Positions 42,606 to 50,567 of a DNA stretch of 64,000 nt are shown one piece after another; position 1 is the first letter of the stretch, and each line of letters starts with the position of its first letter. The position numbers were made by a program, and so were the translations under genes. The notes beneath the pieces are model-generated. The model worked only from the letters and a program-made list of their open reading frames with translations, was not told where the DNA came from and searched no databases. Origin of the DNA: Kutzneria viridogrisea (lineage in GTDB: Bacteria > Actinomycetota > Actinomycetes > Mycobacteriales > Pseudonocardiaceae); NCBI GenBank assembly GCA_014138725.1, contig JACJID010000005.1:310001-374000 (forward strand), read 5' to 3'.

Positions 42606-43742
42606 TTACGCGCCGATGGAAATCCCGAACCCCGCTTCGTAGATCCTGCGGAGGACCTCCCAGGACCTCAACTCGATGTTGGTCTGGACGGAGATGGTGT
42701 GCTCGCCGTCGGCGGTGCTCGCCGTGAAGAACATGGATCCCCAGTAACTGCCGCCCACGCAGCGCAGCGTCCGGCCACCGGTGGCGGCCTTGTCGAATTC
42801 GAACAGGCCGAGGCCGTATCGGGTGTGCGGCAGCCAGTTGCTACCTTCGGTGGAGACCGTGGTCCACATCTGGCGGTGCTGGGCCGGCGGCAGCAGAATG
42901 CCGCTTGCCAGTGCGCTGACGAGGCGGATCATGTCGCCGGTGGTGGAGACGATGTTGCCGGGGAGCCACGAGGTGTTGAACTCGGTGACGTCAAGCGGCT
43001 CGAGTCCGGGCTCCTCGAGCAACGACTCCCAGTTCTCCGGGGTGACCGCGGCCATGTCGACGCCGTCCTTGAAGAATTGCTTGGAGTATGCGCGCGGGTG
43101 CGGATCGCGGTATCCCATATCCCGGGCGGGGCGCACGTAGGTATGGGTGAGTCCGAGCGGCCGCACTATCCTGCGCTCGACTTCCTCGGCAAAGCTGTTG
43201 CCGGTGATCTTCTCGATCATCGCCTCGGCGAGGTAGAAGCCGCCGTTGGCGTACCGGAAGCGCTCACCGGGCGCTGCGACCGGCGGCTGGGAAACCGTCA
43301 TCCTGAACAGGTCTTCGGTGGTGAATTCGTCGAAGCGATGCTCGAGGAACGCGGCACGGGTGGCGTATCGATTGGTCAGTTCCGGTGCCAGGCCGGTAGC
43401 GAACAGACCACCGGTGTTGCTGAGCAGGTGCCTGATGGTGATCTTGTTGCCGTCGTAGCCGTTGACGTCCAGCACGCCCGGCAGCCACGTGTTCACCGGG
43501 TCGTCAATGCTCAGCTTCCCCTCGGCCTCGAGGTCCAGGAGCACAGCGGCCATGAATGCCTTGCCGCCACTGCCGATCTGCGCGTATTCCCCCGGTTGGC
43601 GGGGTGCGCCGGTCTTGATGTCGGCCACGCCGGCAGTGCCGAACCAGGTCCGGTCCCCGTCCTTGACCTCGGTGACGATGCCGGGGATACCGACCTCGGC
43701 CACTGCCCAGTCGAGTACCTGCTGAATATCGGTGTGGGTCAT
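42606..43742 (-). CDS. Beta-lactamase-fold serine hydrolase
   Basis: 378 residues from ATG 43742 (AAAGG upstream). This is a class C/DD-peptidase type hydrolase. The SxxK motif is IGSGGKAFMAAVLLD (near residue 60) and the YxN motif is RYANGGFYLAEAM (near 150). The place of the third motif, normally HxG or KTG, reads LRCVGGSYWGSMF, so the usual His or Lys is not evident. There is no signal peptide, unlike secreted DD-peptidases, which suggests a cytosolic esterase or modifying enzyme. It is divergent from a MarR/GbsR-like gene across an AT-rich 196-bp spacer. Confidence 0.8.
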   Translation of the reverse strand: MTHTDIQQVLDWAVAEVGIPGIVTEVKDGDRTWFGTAGVADIKTGAPRQPGEYAQIGSGGKAFMAAVLLDLEAEGKLSIDDPVNTWLPGVLDVNGYDGNKITIRHLLSNTGGLFATGLAPELTNRYATRAAFLEHRFDEFTTEDLFRMTVSQPPVAAPGERFRYANGGFYLAEAMIEKITGNSFAEEVERRIVRPLGLTHTYVRPARDMGYRDPHPRAYSKQFFKDGVDMAAVTPENWESLLEEPGLEPLDVTEFNTSWLPGNIVSTTGDMIRLVSALASGILLPPAQHRQMWTTVSTEGSNWLPHTRYGLGLFEFDKAATGGRTLRCVGGSYWGSMFFTASTADGEHTISVQTNIELRSWEVLRRIYEAGFGISIGA

Positions 43743-43938
43743 GCCGGTGCCTTTGCTCTCAGAATATTTCCGATATGGCAAAAGCTACGTTGCCTACGCG
43801 ATCGGGTCAATCAGCTTCTGCTGAAGTAAAGCCCAAATTCGCAGCTCAGAGAGCTTGATTCGTTGCGCGGTCCTGTCGCCTAATGCAATGATCGTGTTGC
43901 GTCAAGCTGTTCCCGACATCGAGGAGCCAGGGACACAG

Positions 43939-44685
43939 ATGCCTGGAGAAAGGCTCACCCAACAGGACCGGCGGCAGATCGCCGCGGGACTGCGTGACGG
44001 GCTGACCTACGCCGCGATAGGCCGCCGCATCGGGCGGCCGACCTCGACCGTCACCCGCGAGGTGATGCGCAACGGCGGGCCGGGCGGCTACCACGCCGAC
44101 CAGGCCCACCGGGCCAGCACACGACACGCGCACCGGCGCGGAACCACTCCGCTGAGCCCGCCACCGCGAAGCGTCGACCTCGGCGGGCGTGATCCACGGA
44201 TCGTGAACGGGGTGGCCGCACACAGCACAGAACTGTTCGTCCAGACCGGGCTCCCGCGGATGATGGCCAGAGTGCTCGCCGCACTCGTCACCACCGACAG
44301 CGGCAGCCTCACCTCGGCCGAACTCGTGCAACGACTGCACGTCAGCCCCGCCTCCGTCTCCACGGCCGTCGGTCACCTGGAGGCAATAAAAATCATCAAA
44401 CGCGAACGCGACCCCCACCGCCGCGCGGAACGCTACGTCATCGACGAGGACGTATGGTTCCAAGCCATCATGGCCAGTGCGCGCGTCGATACGCAGATCG
44501 CCGCCGTCTTCAGGAGTGGCGCCCAAAGACTCGGTGCCACCACTCCCGTCGGCGCCCGGCTGGAGAACATGAGCCAGTTCCTCCACCGCGTCAGCGACGA
44601 CCTAGTCCGCTCGGCCAAGCACTGGCGCCAGGTCTACGCCACCCAACCACCTGCCGAGACCAACCACGACTCCACGACCAGTTGA
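43939..44685 (+). CDS. MarR/GbsR-like regulator with IS30-type N-terminal HTH
   Basis: 248 residues from ATG 43939 (GGA-rich stretch upstream; ATG 43888 would extend it). Residues ~4-60 look like the HTH_38 domain that heads IS30 transposases: LTQQDRRQIAAGLRDGLTYA, then AIGRRIGRPTSTVTREVMRN. Residues ~90-190 form a MarR/GbsR-type winged helix (RMMARVLAALVTTDSG, VSTAVGHLEAIKIIKRERD). The C-terminal region is helical. There is no transposase catalytic domain. It is divergent from the serine hydrolase gene; the spacer has AGCTC-AGA-GAGCT at 43843-43855 as a possible site. Confidence 0.74.
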   Translation: MPGERLTQQDRRQIAAGLRDGLTYAAIGRRIGRPTSTVTREVMRNGGPGGYHADQAHRASTRHAHRRGTTPLSPPPRSVDLGGRDPRIVNGVAAHSTELFVQTGLPRMMARVLAALVTTDSGSLTSAELVQRLHVSPASVSTAVGHLEAIKIIKRERDPHRRAERYVIDEDVWFQAIMASARVDTQIAAVFRSGAQRLGATTPVGARLENMSQFLHRVSDDLVRSAKHWRQVYATQPPAETNHDSTTS

Positions 44686-44803
44686 GCGCTTGCGCTGTCG
44701 AGCCTCATATCTGCCCGTATCAGACATCTCCTGTTTGTGGAATCGGGGTGACGGTTCCCGTCCCGACAGGCAGGGGATGACGCAGCGTTCAGCGGAGACG
44801 AGG

Positions 44804-45733
44804 TCACAGCGTGATCACGAGCTTGCCGTGGACGTGGCGTCCGGCTTGCAGTGTCACGGCATCGCGGATCTGCTCGATCGGGAAGGTCGCGGCGATCGGC
44901 ACGGTGATCGTGCCGGCGAGGATCGCGTCGCTGATCCGCGCCATGGCGTCCGGGCCCGCGTCGATACCGCCGGTCGCGCGCACGCCGCCGGGAGGATTGG
45001 GACCCGCGGCGACCGTGGAGATCCGTTCGGGCGGCACGCCGAGCGCGAGCGCGGCCTCGGCCGTTTCGATGCCGAACAGGTCGGTTGCCGCGGTCACGCC
45101 CTCCGGAGCCAGGGTCCGTACCCGGTCTGCCAGTCCGGGGCCGTAGGCCACGGGCTCGGCACCGAACTGGCGCAGGAACTCGAACGTGCTCGCCGCGGCG
45201 GTCCCGATCACTCTGGCACCGGCGAGCTTCGCGAGCTGTACGGCGAACACGCCCACACCGCCCGCGGCACCGCCGACCAGGACGGTGTCGCCGGACCGCA
45301 GATCGACCGCCGCCAACGCGGCGGCGGCGGTCATACCGGCCACCGGAAGCGTGGCCGCCACCTCGTCGCTGATGCCCTCCGGCGTATGCCAGAGCGCCTC
45401 GGTCGCCTCGGTGGGCGTCCTGACCACCACGAAATCGGCAGCGGCTCTACCCAGCGCGCCGCCGTGGACACGGTCGCCCACAGCAAAACCCGTGGCGCTG
45501 GTTCCGACCTCGTCGACGACCCCGGCGAAGTCGTAACCGAAGCCGGAGGGCACGGTGATGCCGAACCGCGCCGCCGCCTCGGGCCGCGAGGCAATACCCC
45601 AGTCCATGGGATTCAGACCGGCGGCCGTTACGCGGACGCGGATCTCGCCCGGCCCGGCATGCGGTTCCGGAATCTCCCGCAACTCCAGTACTTCGGGACC
45701 TCCGAACGTCTCATAGACAACAGCTCGGCTCAT
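44804..45733 (-). CDS. NADP-dependent MDR oxidoreductase
   Basis: 309 residues. GroES-like half: AVVYETFGGPEVLELREIPE, then SGFGYDFAGVVDEVG. Rossmann half: DTVLVGGAAGGVGVFAVQLA near residue 150. The zinc-binding cysteines are missing, as in quinone oxidoreductases. It is divergent from a TetR gene with two 17-bp palindromes in the 83-bp spacer, so it is almost certainly a TetR-controlled reductase. Substrates are probably electrophiles or quinones, which is family-level inference. Confidence 0.87.
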   Translation of the reverse strand: MSRAVVYETFGGPEVLELREIPEPHAGPGEIRVRVTAAGLNPMDWGIASRPEAAARFGITVPSGFGYDFAGVVDEVGTSATGFAVGDRVHGGALGRAAADFVVVRTPTEATEALWHTPEGISDEVAATLPVAGMTAAAALAAVDLRSGDTVLVGGAAGGVGVFAVQLAKLAGARVIGTAAASTFEFLRQFGAEPVAYGPGLADRVRTLAPEGVTAATDLFGIETAEAALALGVPPERISTVAAGPNPPGGVRATGGIDAGPDAMARISDAILAGTITVPIAATFPIEQIRDAVTLQAGRHVHGKLVITL

Positions 45734-45758
45734 GAGTACCTCCAGCAGGCAGCGTGAC

Positions 45759-45805
45759 GGGACTTGGTCCCATCACGGTACACGAGTGACGGGACCAAGT
45801 CCCGT
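45759..45805. promoter_or_regulatory. Two related palindromes, probable TetR operators
   Basis: ACGGGAC-CAA-GTCCCGT (45789-45805) is perfect. Its partner GGGAC-TTG-GTCCC (45759-45771) matches the same half-sites. The centres are 32 bp apart, about three turns, between the starts at 45733 and 45817. Confidence 0.75.
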
Positions 45806-45816
45806 ACGCTGTTCCC

Positions 45817-46386
45817 ATGGTCCGCTGGCAACCCCACGCATCCGAGCGACTCGTTGTCGCTGCCCTTGAGCTGTTCGAGGAGCGGGGCTACGAGAACACG
45901 ACGGTGATCGAGATCGCGGAGCGCGCCGGGCTCACGAAGAGCACCTTCTTCCGTCATTTCCCGGACAAGCGGGAGGTGCTCTTCGGCGGGGGCACGATGA
46001 CCGGACTACTCGTCGACGGGATCGACGCGGCGCCAGCTGGGGCCAGCCCGCTCGAAGCGGTGGCGCATGCTCTGGACGTGATCGGGAGGGAAGCCTTCAC
46101 CGCCGATCGTCGCGAGTTCGGCGCCCGGCGGTCGGCAGTGATCGCCGCCAACCCGGAACTGCGAGAACGCGAGGCGTTGAAGGGACTCGGCCTCACCGCA
46201 TCGATGATCGACGCGCTCAAGCGCCGCGGCGTTGCCGACCTGACCTCGCGCGTGGCCGCCGAACTGGGCGCGCTCGCGTGGAAGATCGCCTATGAGCGCT
46301 GGAGCGACACGAACAACAGCGACAACTTCGGTGAACTCGCGCGGCGAACGCTCACCGAGGTGCAAGCGGCCAGTGCCTTGTGCTGA
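45817..46386 (+). CDS. TetR family regulator
   Basis: 189 residues. Helix-turn-helix at ~10-58: SERLVVAALELFEERGYENT, then IAERAGLTKSTFFRHFPDK. The ligand domain covers ~75-185 and ends in LTEVQAASALC. It diverges from an MDR reductase gene, with duplicated palindromic operators covering the shared promoter. It is the likely repressor of that reductase. The effector is unknown. Confidence 0.86.
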   Translation: MVRWQPHASERLVVAALELFEERGYENTTVIEIAERAGLTKSTFFRHFPDKREVLFGGGTMTGLLVDGIDAAPAGASPLEAVAHALDVIGREAFTADRREFGARRSAVIAANPELREREALKGLGLTASMIDALKRRGVADLTSRVAAELGALAWKIAYERWSDTNNSDNFGELARRTLTEVQAASALC

Positions 46387-46391
46387 CGGGG

Positions 46392-46988
46392 TTACCGGAG
46401 GCGTCGTGCTCGCAGGACGGTGTCGCGAGTGTGGTGGGTGCCCGCGGGTGCGGGAGCGGTTCGCGGACGGGTTTCGTTGATCAGGACGGTCCAGTCCTCG
46501 TCGAGGAGCCCGGCGATGTCCTCGGGTTGGTAGTAGTCGCTGGGGTCGAAGCCGTTGCGTGGGGACAGGTCCGCGAGGTCGTGGCTGGCGATGAGCAGAG
46601 TGCCGCCGGCTGCGACGGCGGCCAGCAGTCCACGCAGCGCGGTGTGGCCCGGCTGGCGTGGCAGCGGGAAGTACTGGACGGAGACCAGGTCGAACGCGCC
46701 GGCCGGGGGCGACATGGCGGTCAGGTCGGCCCGTGTCCACGCCACGCGGCCGGCCAGATCCGTGCCCGTGGCGGCGGCGCGGTGCAGTGCGGTCCGGGAG
46801 ATGTCCACCGCGGTGACCTGCCAGCCGTGTCGGGCCAGCCAGAGTGCGTCGGCGCCTTCCCCGCATCCCACGTCGAGCGCTTGCCCTGGCAGCAGGTCGG
46901 TGACCTCGGTGACGAGCACTCCATTGGGGTTGCCGCTGAAGACCTGGTCGCGGCTGCGGTACATCTCGTCCCAGAACTGTGCGTCCAT
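46392..46988 (-). CDS. SAM-dependent class I methyltransferase
   Basis: 198 residues from the ATG opening DAQFWDEMYRSRDQVFSG, which is the usual start of this group. An in-frame ATG at 47072 has a better ribosome site (GGAGGTGG) and could add 28 residues. The SAM-binding motif is ALDVGCGEGADALWLA, followed by VTAVDISRTAL (acidic ribose contact) and FDLVSVQYFPL. The pattern resembles thiopurine/tellurite-type small-molecule methyltransferases. It is divergent from an XRE-cupin regulator across a perfect palindrome, suggesting dedicated control. Confidence 0.86.
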   Translation of the reverse strand: MDAQFWDEMYRSRDQVFSGNPNGVLVTEVTDLLPGQALDVGCGEGADALWLARHGWQVTAVDISRTALHRAAATGTDLAGRVAWTRADLTAMSPPAGAFDLVSVQYFPLPRQPGHTALRGLLAAVAAGGTLLIASHDLADLSPRNGFDPSDYYQPEDIAGLLDEDWTVLINETRPRTAPAPAGTHHTRDTVLRARRLR

Positions 46989-47126
46989 TGTCCTTGCCTC
47001 GGTAGTCGGGGCTTGGTGGACGATCACCACGTCCTGCCGGCCACCGGTGCCGAACTGGACTTGTCGGGTCATCGCGACCACCTCCGCCGCCAACCTGCCC
47101 CCACCGGCGACGAGCTGGCAACGTTC

Positions 47127-47143
47127 TTTGCGGAAACCGCAAA
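47127..47143. promoter_or_regulatory. Perfect 7-3-7 inverted repeat, probable XRE-cupin operator
   Basis: TTTGCGG-AAA-CCGCAAA, 21 bases before the XRE-cupin start at 47164 and upstream of the divergent methyltransferase. It stands out by composition from the surrounding GC-rich sequence. Confidence 0.7.
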
Positions 47144-47163
47144 AGTGCGGGCACAGTGGAGGC

Positions 47164-47748
47164 ATGGGGACCGAGTTCGACGCCGTGCTCGGCATGGTCG
47201 GCCCGCGACTGCGCGAGCTGCGCCGCCGCAGCGGAGCGACCCTGACCGCCCTGTCGGAGACCACCGGTATTCCGGTCAGCACGCTGTCCAGGCTGGAGTC
47301 CGGACACCGCAAGCCGGGCCTGGAACTGCTACTCCCCCTGGCGAGGGCCTACCAGGTGCCGCTCGACGACCTCGTCGGCGCCCCGGCCAGCGGGGACCCC
47401 CGGGTGTACCCCCGGCCGATCACCCGGCACGGCATGACCGCCATCCCGCTGAACCGCAAACCCGGCGGGCTGCAGGCGTTCAAGCAGATCCTCCCGGCTG
47501 GCCCGCACGATCTCGAACCCGATCCCCGCTCGCACGAGGGCTACCACTGGCTGTACGTCCTCAACGGGCGGCTGCGCCTGGTGCTCGGCGATCAGGACCT
47601 CGTCCTCACCGCCGGTGAGGTCGCCGAATTCGACACCCACCTCCCGCACTGGTTCGGCAACGCCGACTCGCAGCCAGTCGAGTTCCTGAGCATCCTCGGC
47701 CCCCAGGGCGAACGCTTCCACATCAGGGCCCGCTACCGACCTGACTGA
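47164..47748 (+). CDS. XRE regulator with C-terminal cupin domain
   Basis: 194 residues from ATG 47164. HTH_3 domain at ~10-68: LRELRRRSGATLTALSETTG, then IPVSTLSRLESGHRKPGL. A cupin barrel occupies ~110-190 with HEGYHWLYVLNGRLRLVLG and AEFDTHLPHWFGNADSQPVE, where the His/Glu positions could bind a metal or ligand. Such proteins sense a small molecule with the cupin. The divergent SAM methyltransferase is the likely target, sharing the palindrome at 47127-47143. Confidence 0.88.
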   Translation: MGTEFDAVLGMVGPRLRELRRRSGATLTALSETTGIPVSTLSRLESGHRKPGLELLLPLARAYQVPLDDLVGAPASGDPRVYPRPITRHGMTAIPLNRKPGGLQAFKQILPAGPHDLEPDPRSHEGYHWLYVLNGRLRLVLGDQDLVLTAGEVAEFDTHLPHWFGNADSQPVEFLSILGPQGERFHIRARYRPD

Positions 47749-48120
47749 CCCCCGCCCCGCCTGTGTGCTCAATGCCATCCGCAAACACGCCGATTGGCGC
47801 GAAAACCAGCGCACGAGCGAAGAACTCACCACGATGCCACCATGATCAGTCTCAAAATCGTGGCATTTCCTCGGCCGAGGCCAGTGGCGCGGTCGTTCGC
47901 CGGCGAGATCGCCAGTCCGGTGACGACGAGCTTGTCGAGGATGCGGCGGACAGCAGCGGAGTTGCGGCCGACTGGAAGGTCCCGCGCGCCGGGCTGTTCA
48001 ACCACCACTAGACCCGTTGCGCCTCAACGAAATACTGAGGGCATCGCGAATTGCGGTGTCACGAGTTCGCTGTGCGGACGGGGCGTAGCTGGTTCAGGTC
48101 GCTCCAGCAGGCTGGCGGGA
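47749..48120. other. 372-bp gap with no supportable gene
   Basis: Short open frames exist on both strands but none has a ribosome site or a recognisable family. ATGCCAC (47834-47840) and GTGGCAT (47860-47866) form an inverted repeat after the XRE-cupin stop that may be a weak terminator. The rest (47870-48120) could be decayed coding sequence, but I cannot name it. Confidence 0.4.
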
Positions 48121-48666
48121 TCATTTCTCGGGGAGGGGCGGGGTGGCGGCTTGTGCGTGGACACGTTCCAGCACGACGACGGGGATCTGCCTGCCCGCGG
48201 CTGCCTCGAACTCGGCGAACTTCGGGACGAGCGCTACCTCTTTCGCCCAGATCCGCTCGCGCTCCGCGCCCCTGGCGAGCCGAGCTACGACCGGCACTCT
48301 TTCCGTGCCCACCTCGACTGTGGCCTGCGGGTTCGCCATGAGATTGTGGTACCAGACCGGATGCTGCGGACTGCCACCGTGGGTTCCAAAGACGGCCCAG
48401 CCATCGCCGACCGGCTGGTAGAACAACGGACTGATCCGCTCACGCCCGGTCCTGGCCCCGATGTGGTGCACCAAGATCAGCGGCATGCCTTGCTCGTCGA
48501 ACCCGGGAATCCGGGGTGGGACGGGGCGACCCGCGGCGAAATCCTCTTCGCTACTCCAAGGCACATACCCGGCGTTCGCCCGGAACTCGGCGATGATCCG
48601 ATCGTTCCAGCTGTCGACGGTGGGGGCCTTGGCTTCGGTCGCGGTGGTCGTGGTCGGGGCGGACAC
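48121..48666 (-). CDS. Ddn-like deazaflavin (F420)-dependent nitroreductase family protein
   Basis: 181 residues. The split-barrel pattern is PLILVHHIGARTGRERISPL near residues 63-82, GDGWAVFGTHGGSPQHPVWY near 87-106, and HNLMANPQATVEVG after it. These are the hallmarks of the F420H2-dependent quinone reductase/nitroreductase (Ddn) family of actinobacteria. Members reduce quinones or nitroaromatics with F420H2. It is divergent from a TetR gene with duplicated 14-bp palindromes between, so induction by a redox-active compound is plausible. Confidence 0.87.
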   Translation of the reverse strand: MSAPTTTTATEAKAPTVDSWNDRIIAEFRANAGYVPWSSEEDFAAGRPVPPRIPGFDEQGMPLILVHHIGARTGRERISPLFYQPVGDGWAVFGTHGGSPQHPVWYHNLMANPQATVEVGTERVPVVARLARGAERERIWAKEVALVPKFAEFEAAAGRQIPVVVLERVHAQAATPPLPEK

Positions 48667-48685
48667 GGCATCCCCTCCACTATCC

Positions 48686-48730
48686 GGAGCACTTGCTCCT
48701 CAAGGTAGCGCAGTGCGGAGCATGTGCTCC
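48686..48730. promoter_or_regulatory. Two 14-bp palindromes, probable TetR operators
   Basis: GGAGCA-CT-TGCTCC (48686-48699) and GGAGCA-TG-TGCTCC (48717-48730) share both half-sites, with centres 31 bp apart. They lie between the divergent Ddn-like (start 48666) and TetR (start 48755) genes. Confidence 0.76.
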
Positions 48731-48754
48731 ACATAAGGCGGTATGCTCGGCCGT

Positions 48755-49402
48755 ATGGCAGTGGCTGAACCGGAAAGCACCGCCCGGCGCCGCGCGCCGC
48801 GCGTGGACGCGATCCGCAACCGGGAAGCGATCGTCGAGGCCGCCGCCGAAGTGCTGGCCGAGCAGGGCGCCGCGGTGGACGTGCGCGAGATCGCCCGCCG
48901 CAGCGGGGTGGGCATGGGCACCCTCTACCGGCACTTCCCGAAGAAGGACGATCTCGTCCACACGGTCCTGCGCCAGGACTTCTCGAGGTGGGCGGAATCC
49001 GCGCGCCAGGCGGCGATCGACGCCGAGGACCCCTGGGCGGCGCTGACCGACTTCTACCAGCAGGCCCTGACCGGCTATGCGCGCCACCGCGCGATCATGG
49101 AGAACTTCGCGCTGACCTGGTCGGTCCCCGATCTGGAGGGCATCCGGCAGCTTCGCCTCGTCATCGAGGAACTGTGCGCCCGCGCCGGCGCCGCGGGCCT
49201 GCTGCGCCCCGGCGTGACCACCGACGACCTGCTGCTCCTGCTGGTCTCGCTGGGCCACGCCGTCCAGATCACCGACGAGTGTCGCCCGCAGATGTGGAAC
49301 AGGCTGCTGCGCATCTCCCTCGACGGCCTGCGCGCCGACCGCCGCGAACCACTTCCCACCGACACCGCACCAGACAGCGTCTCGCGATCACTTCGTCAAT
49401 GA
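48755..49402 (+). CDS. TetR family regulator
   Basis: 215 residues from ATG 48755. Helix-turn-helix at ~20-70: IRNREAIVEAAAEVLAEQG, then IARRSGVGMGTLYRHFPKKD. The C-terminal domain (~90-200) is of the SACE_7040/TetR_C_11-like kind. It is the presumed repressor of the divergent F420-type reductase. The gap 49403-49571 after it holds no gene; TCAAT-GAG-ATTGA at its stop codon may form a small hairpin. Confidence 0.86.
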   Translation: MAVAEPESTARRRAPRVDAIRNREAIVEAAAEVLAEQGAAVDVREIARRSGVGMGTLYRHFPKKDDLVHTVLRQDFSRWAESARQAAIDAEDPWAALTDFYQQALTGYARHRAIMENFALTWSVPDLEGIRQLRLVIEELCARAGAAGLLRPGVTTDDLLLLLVSLGHAVQITDECRPQMWNRLLRISLDGLRADRREPLPTDTAPDSVSRSLRQ

Positions 49403-49571
49403 GATTGAAATGAAGTCAGCCGCGAGGTTCTACAGCGCGCGACGCACTGAGATCCGCAACGCAGAGCCACGACTGAGCAGTGCGCTGCCCCGTGGGCACG
49501 TGGCCGCTGGCTCGATGAGCAACCTGGCTATCGCACTGGCCACACCACCGGCTGCCCCGGTGCCCGGTTGT

Positions 49572-50567
49572 TCAGGTCGCGGTTGCCCTGGCCTGGTGAG
49601 GGGTCGTGCCAGACCACTGGTGGAAGGCCCGGTAGAACGAACTGGGTTCGTCATAGCCCAGCAGCAACGCGATTTCGGTGATGGTGATCTCGGGCCGTTC
49701 CAGGTAGTGGCGGGCCAGGGCGTGCCGGGTGCGTGCCAGCACGGCCTGGAAGCTCGTCTGTTCCTCGGCCAGACGTCGTTGCAGGGTCCGGCGGCTCAGT
49801 GCCAGCCGCTGGGCGACGGCGGAGGCGCTGCACTGGCCGGCGGGCAGGAGTTCGAGCAGGGCGGCGCGGACCCGGTCGGCGGTCGACTCCACCCGGTCGA
49901 GATCGGCAAGGCGTCGGCGCAGCTCGGGCTCGAAGACACGCCACATCTCGGCGTTCGCGGTCAGGAACGGACGACGGCCGTCGAGGGCGGTGAAGGTCAC
50001 CACGGGCGTGGCTGCCAGTCCAACGGGAACACCGAGGTAGTCCTCGTATGCCTGGCTGGCCGCGCCGCCCGGTGGGTCCGGCATGGCGATTCGTTCCGGA
50101 CGCACCGGCCGACGTGTACCCAGCCGGGCCAGCGCCACCCAGGACACGAGCTCGTAGGCGACGAAACTCGGTGGCGGCAGTGGATCAGCCGGCCACCGGA
50201 TGGTCACGCTCAGCCGGCCGCCCTCGGTGTGCACGGCAAGCCCCAGTGGGCCAAGCAGGCGCTTGTGCGCGGCAAGCCGCTGCGCCGCGTGGCGTAGGTC
50301 GGCGCTGCACAGCGCAGCGAAGATCGCTGGTTGGAACGTCTCGGCGCGCACCCGCTGGGCGAGGGTCGCACCGAGCGCCGGGTCACCCGAAATCTCCTCC
50401 AGTGCCGCCCAACACCGGTAGAACTGGTCCGGCGTGAGCGCCACCTGCCGGTTGAGGAACAGGTCCTCCGGGAGTCCCGCCGCGCGCAGCACCGCGCCGG
50501 TGGACACGCCGAGGTCAGCCAGCACGGCACTGGTCGCCGGGCTCAGCGTGAACCTGCCCGCGGTCAT
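49572..50567 (-). CDS. AraC family regulator with arabinose-binding-like domain
   Basis: 331 residues from the ATG whose last bases overlap the upstream SDR stop (ATGA). The N-terminal domain (~10-190) is the PF12625-type region of OruR/ArgR-like AraC proteins ([35 protein letters not shown]). The C-terminal HTH_18 is at ~235-330: [20 protein letters not shown] and [20 protein letters not shown]. It probably controls the SDR operon it belongs to. Because the upstream SDR frame is broken, its coupled translation may be reduced. Confidence 0.87.
   Translation of the reverse strand: MTAGRFTLSPATSAVLADLGVSTGAVLRAAGLPEDLFLNRQVALTPDQFYRCWAALEEISGDPALGATLAQRVRAETFQPAIFAALCSADLRHAAQRLAAHKRLLGPLGLAVHTEGGRLSVTIRWPADPLPPPSFVAYELVSWVALARLGTRRPVRPERIAMPDPPGGAASQAYEDYLGVPVGLAATPVVTFTALDGRRPFLTANAEMWRVFEPELRRRLADLDRVESTADRVRAALLELLPAGQCSASAVAQRLALSRRTLQRRLAEEQTSFQAVLARTRHALARHYLERPEITITEIALLLGYDEPSSFYRAFHQWSGTTPHQARATAT

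Noticed and set aside
43743-43938. AT-rich spacer as a possible insertion-sequence end or attachment site
   Set aside because: No terminal repeats, target duplication or integrase gene; an ordinary divergent promoter region explains it.
47826-48008. Short minus-strand frame in the gap after the XRE-cupin gene
   Set aside because: Sixty residues, no ribosome site, no recognisable motif; not enough to call a gene or a named remnant.
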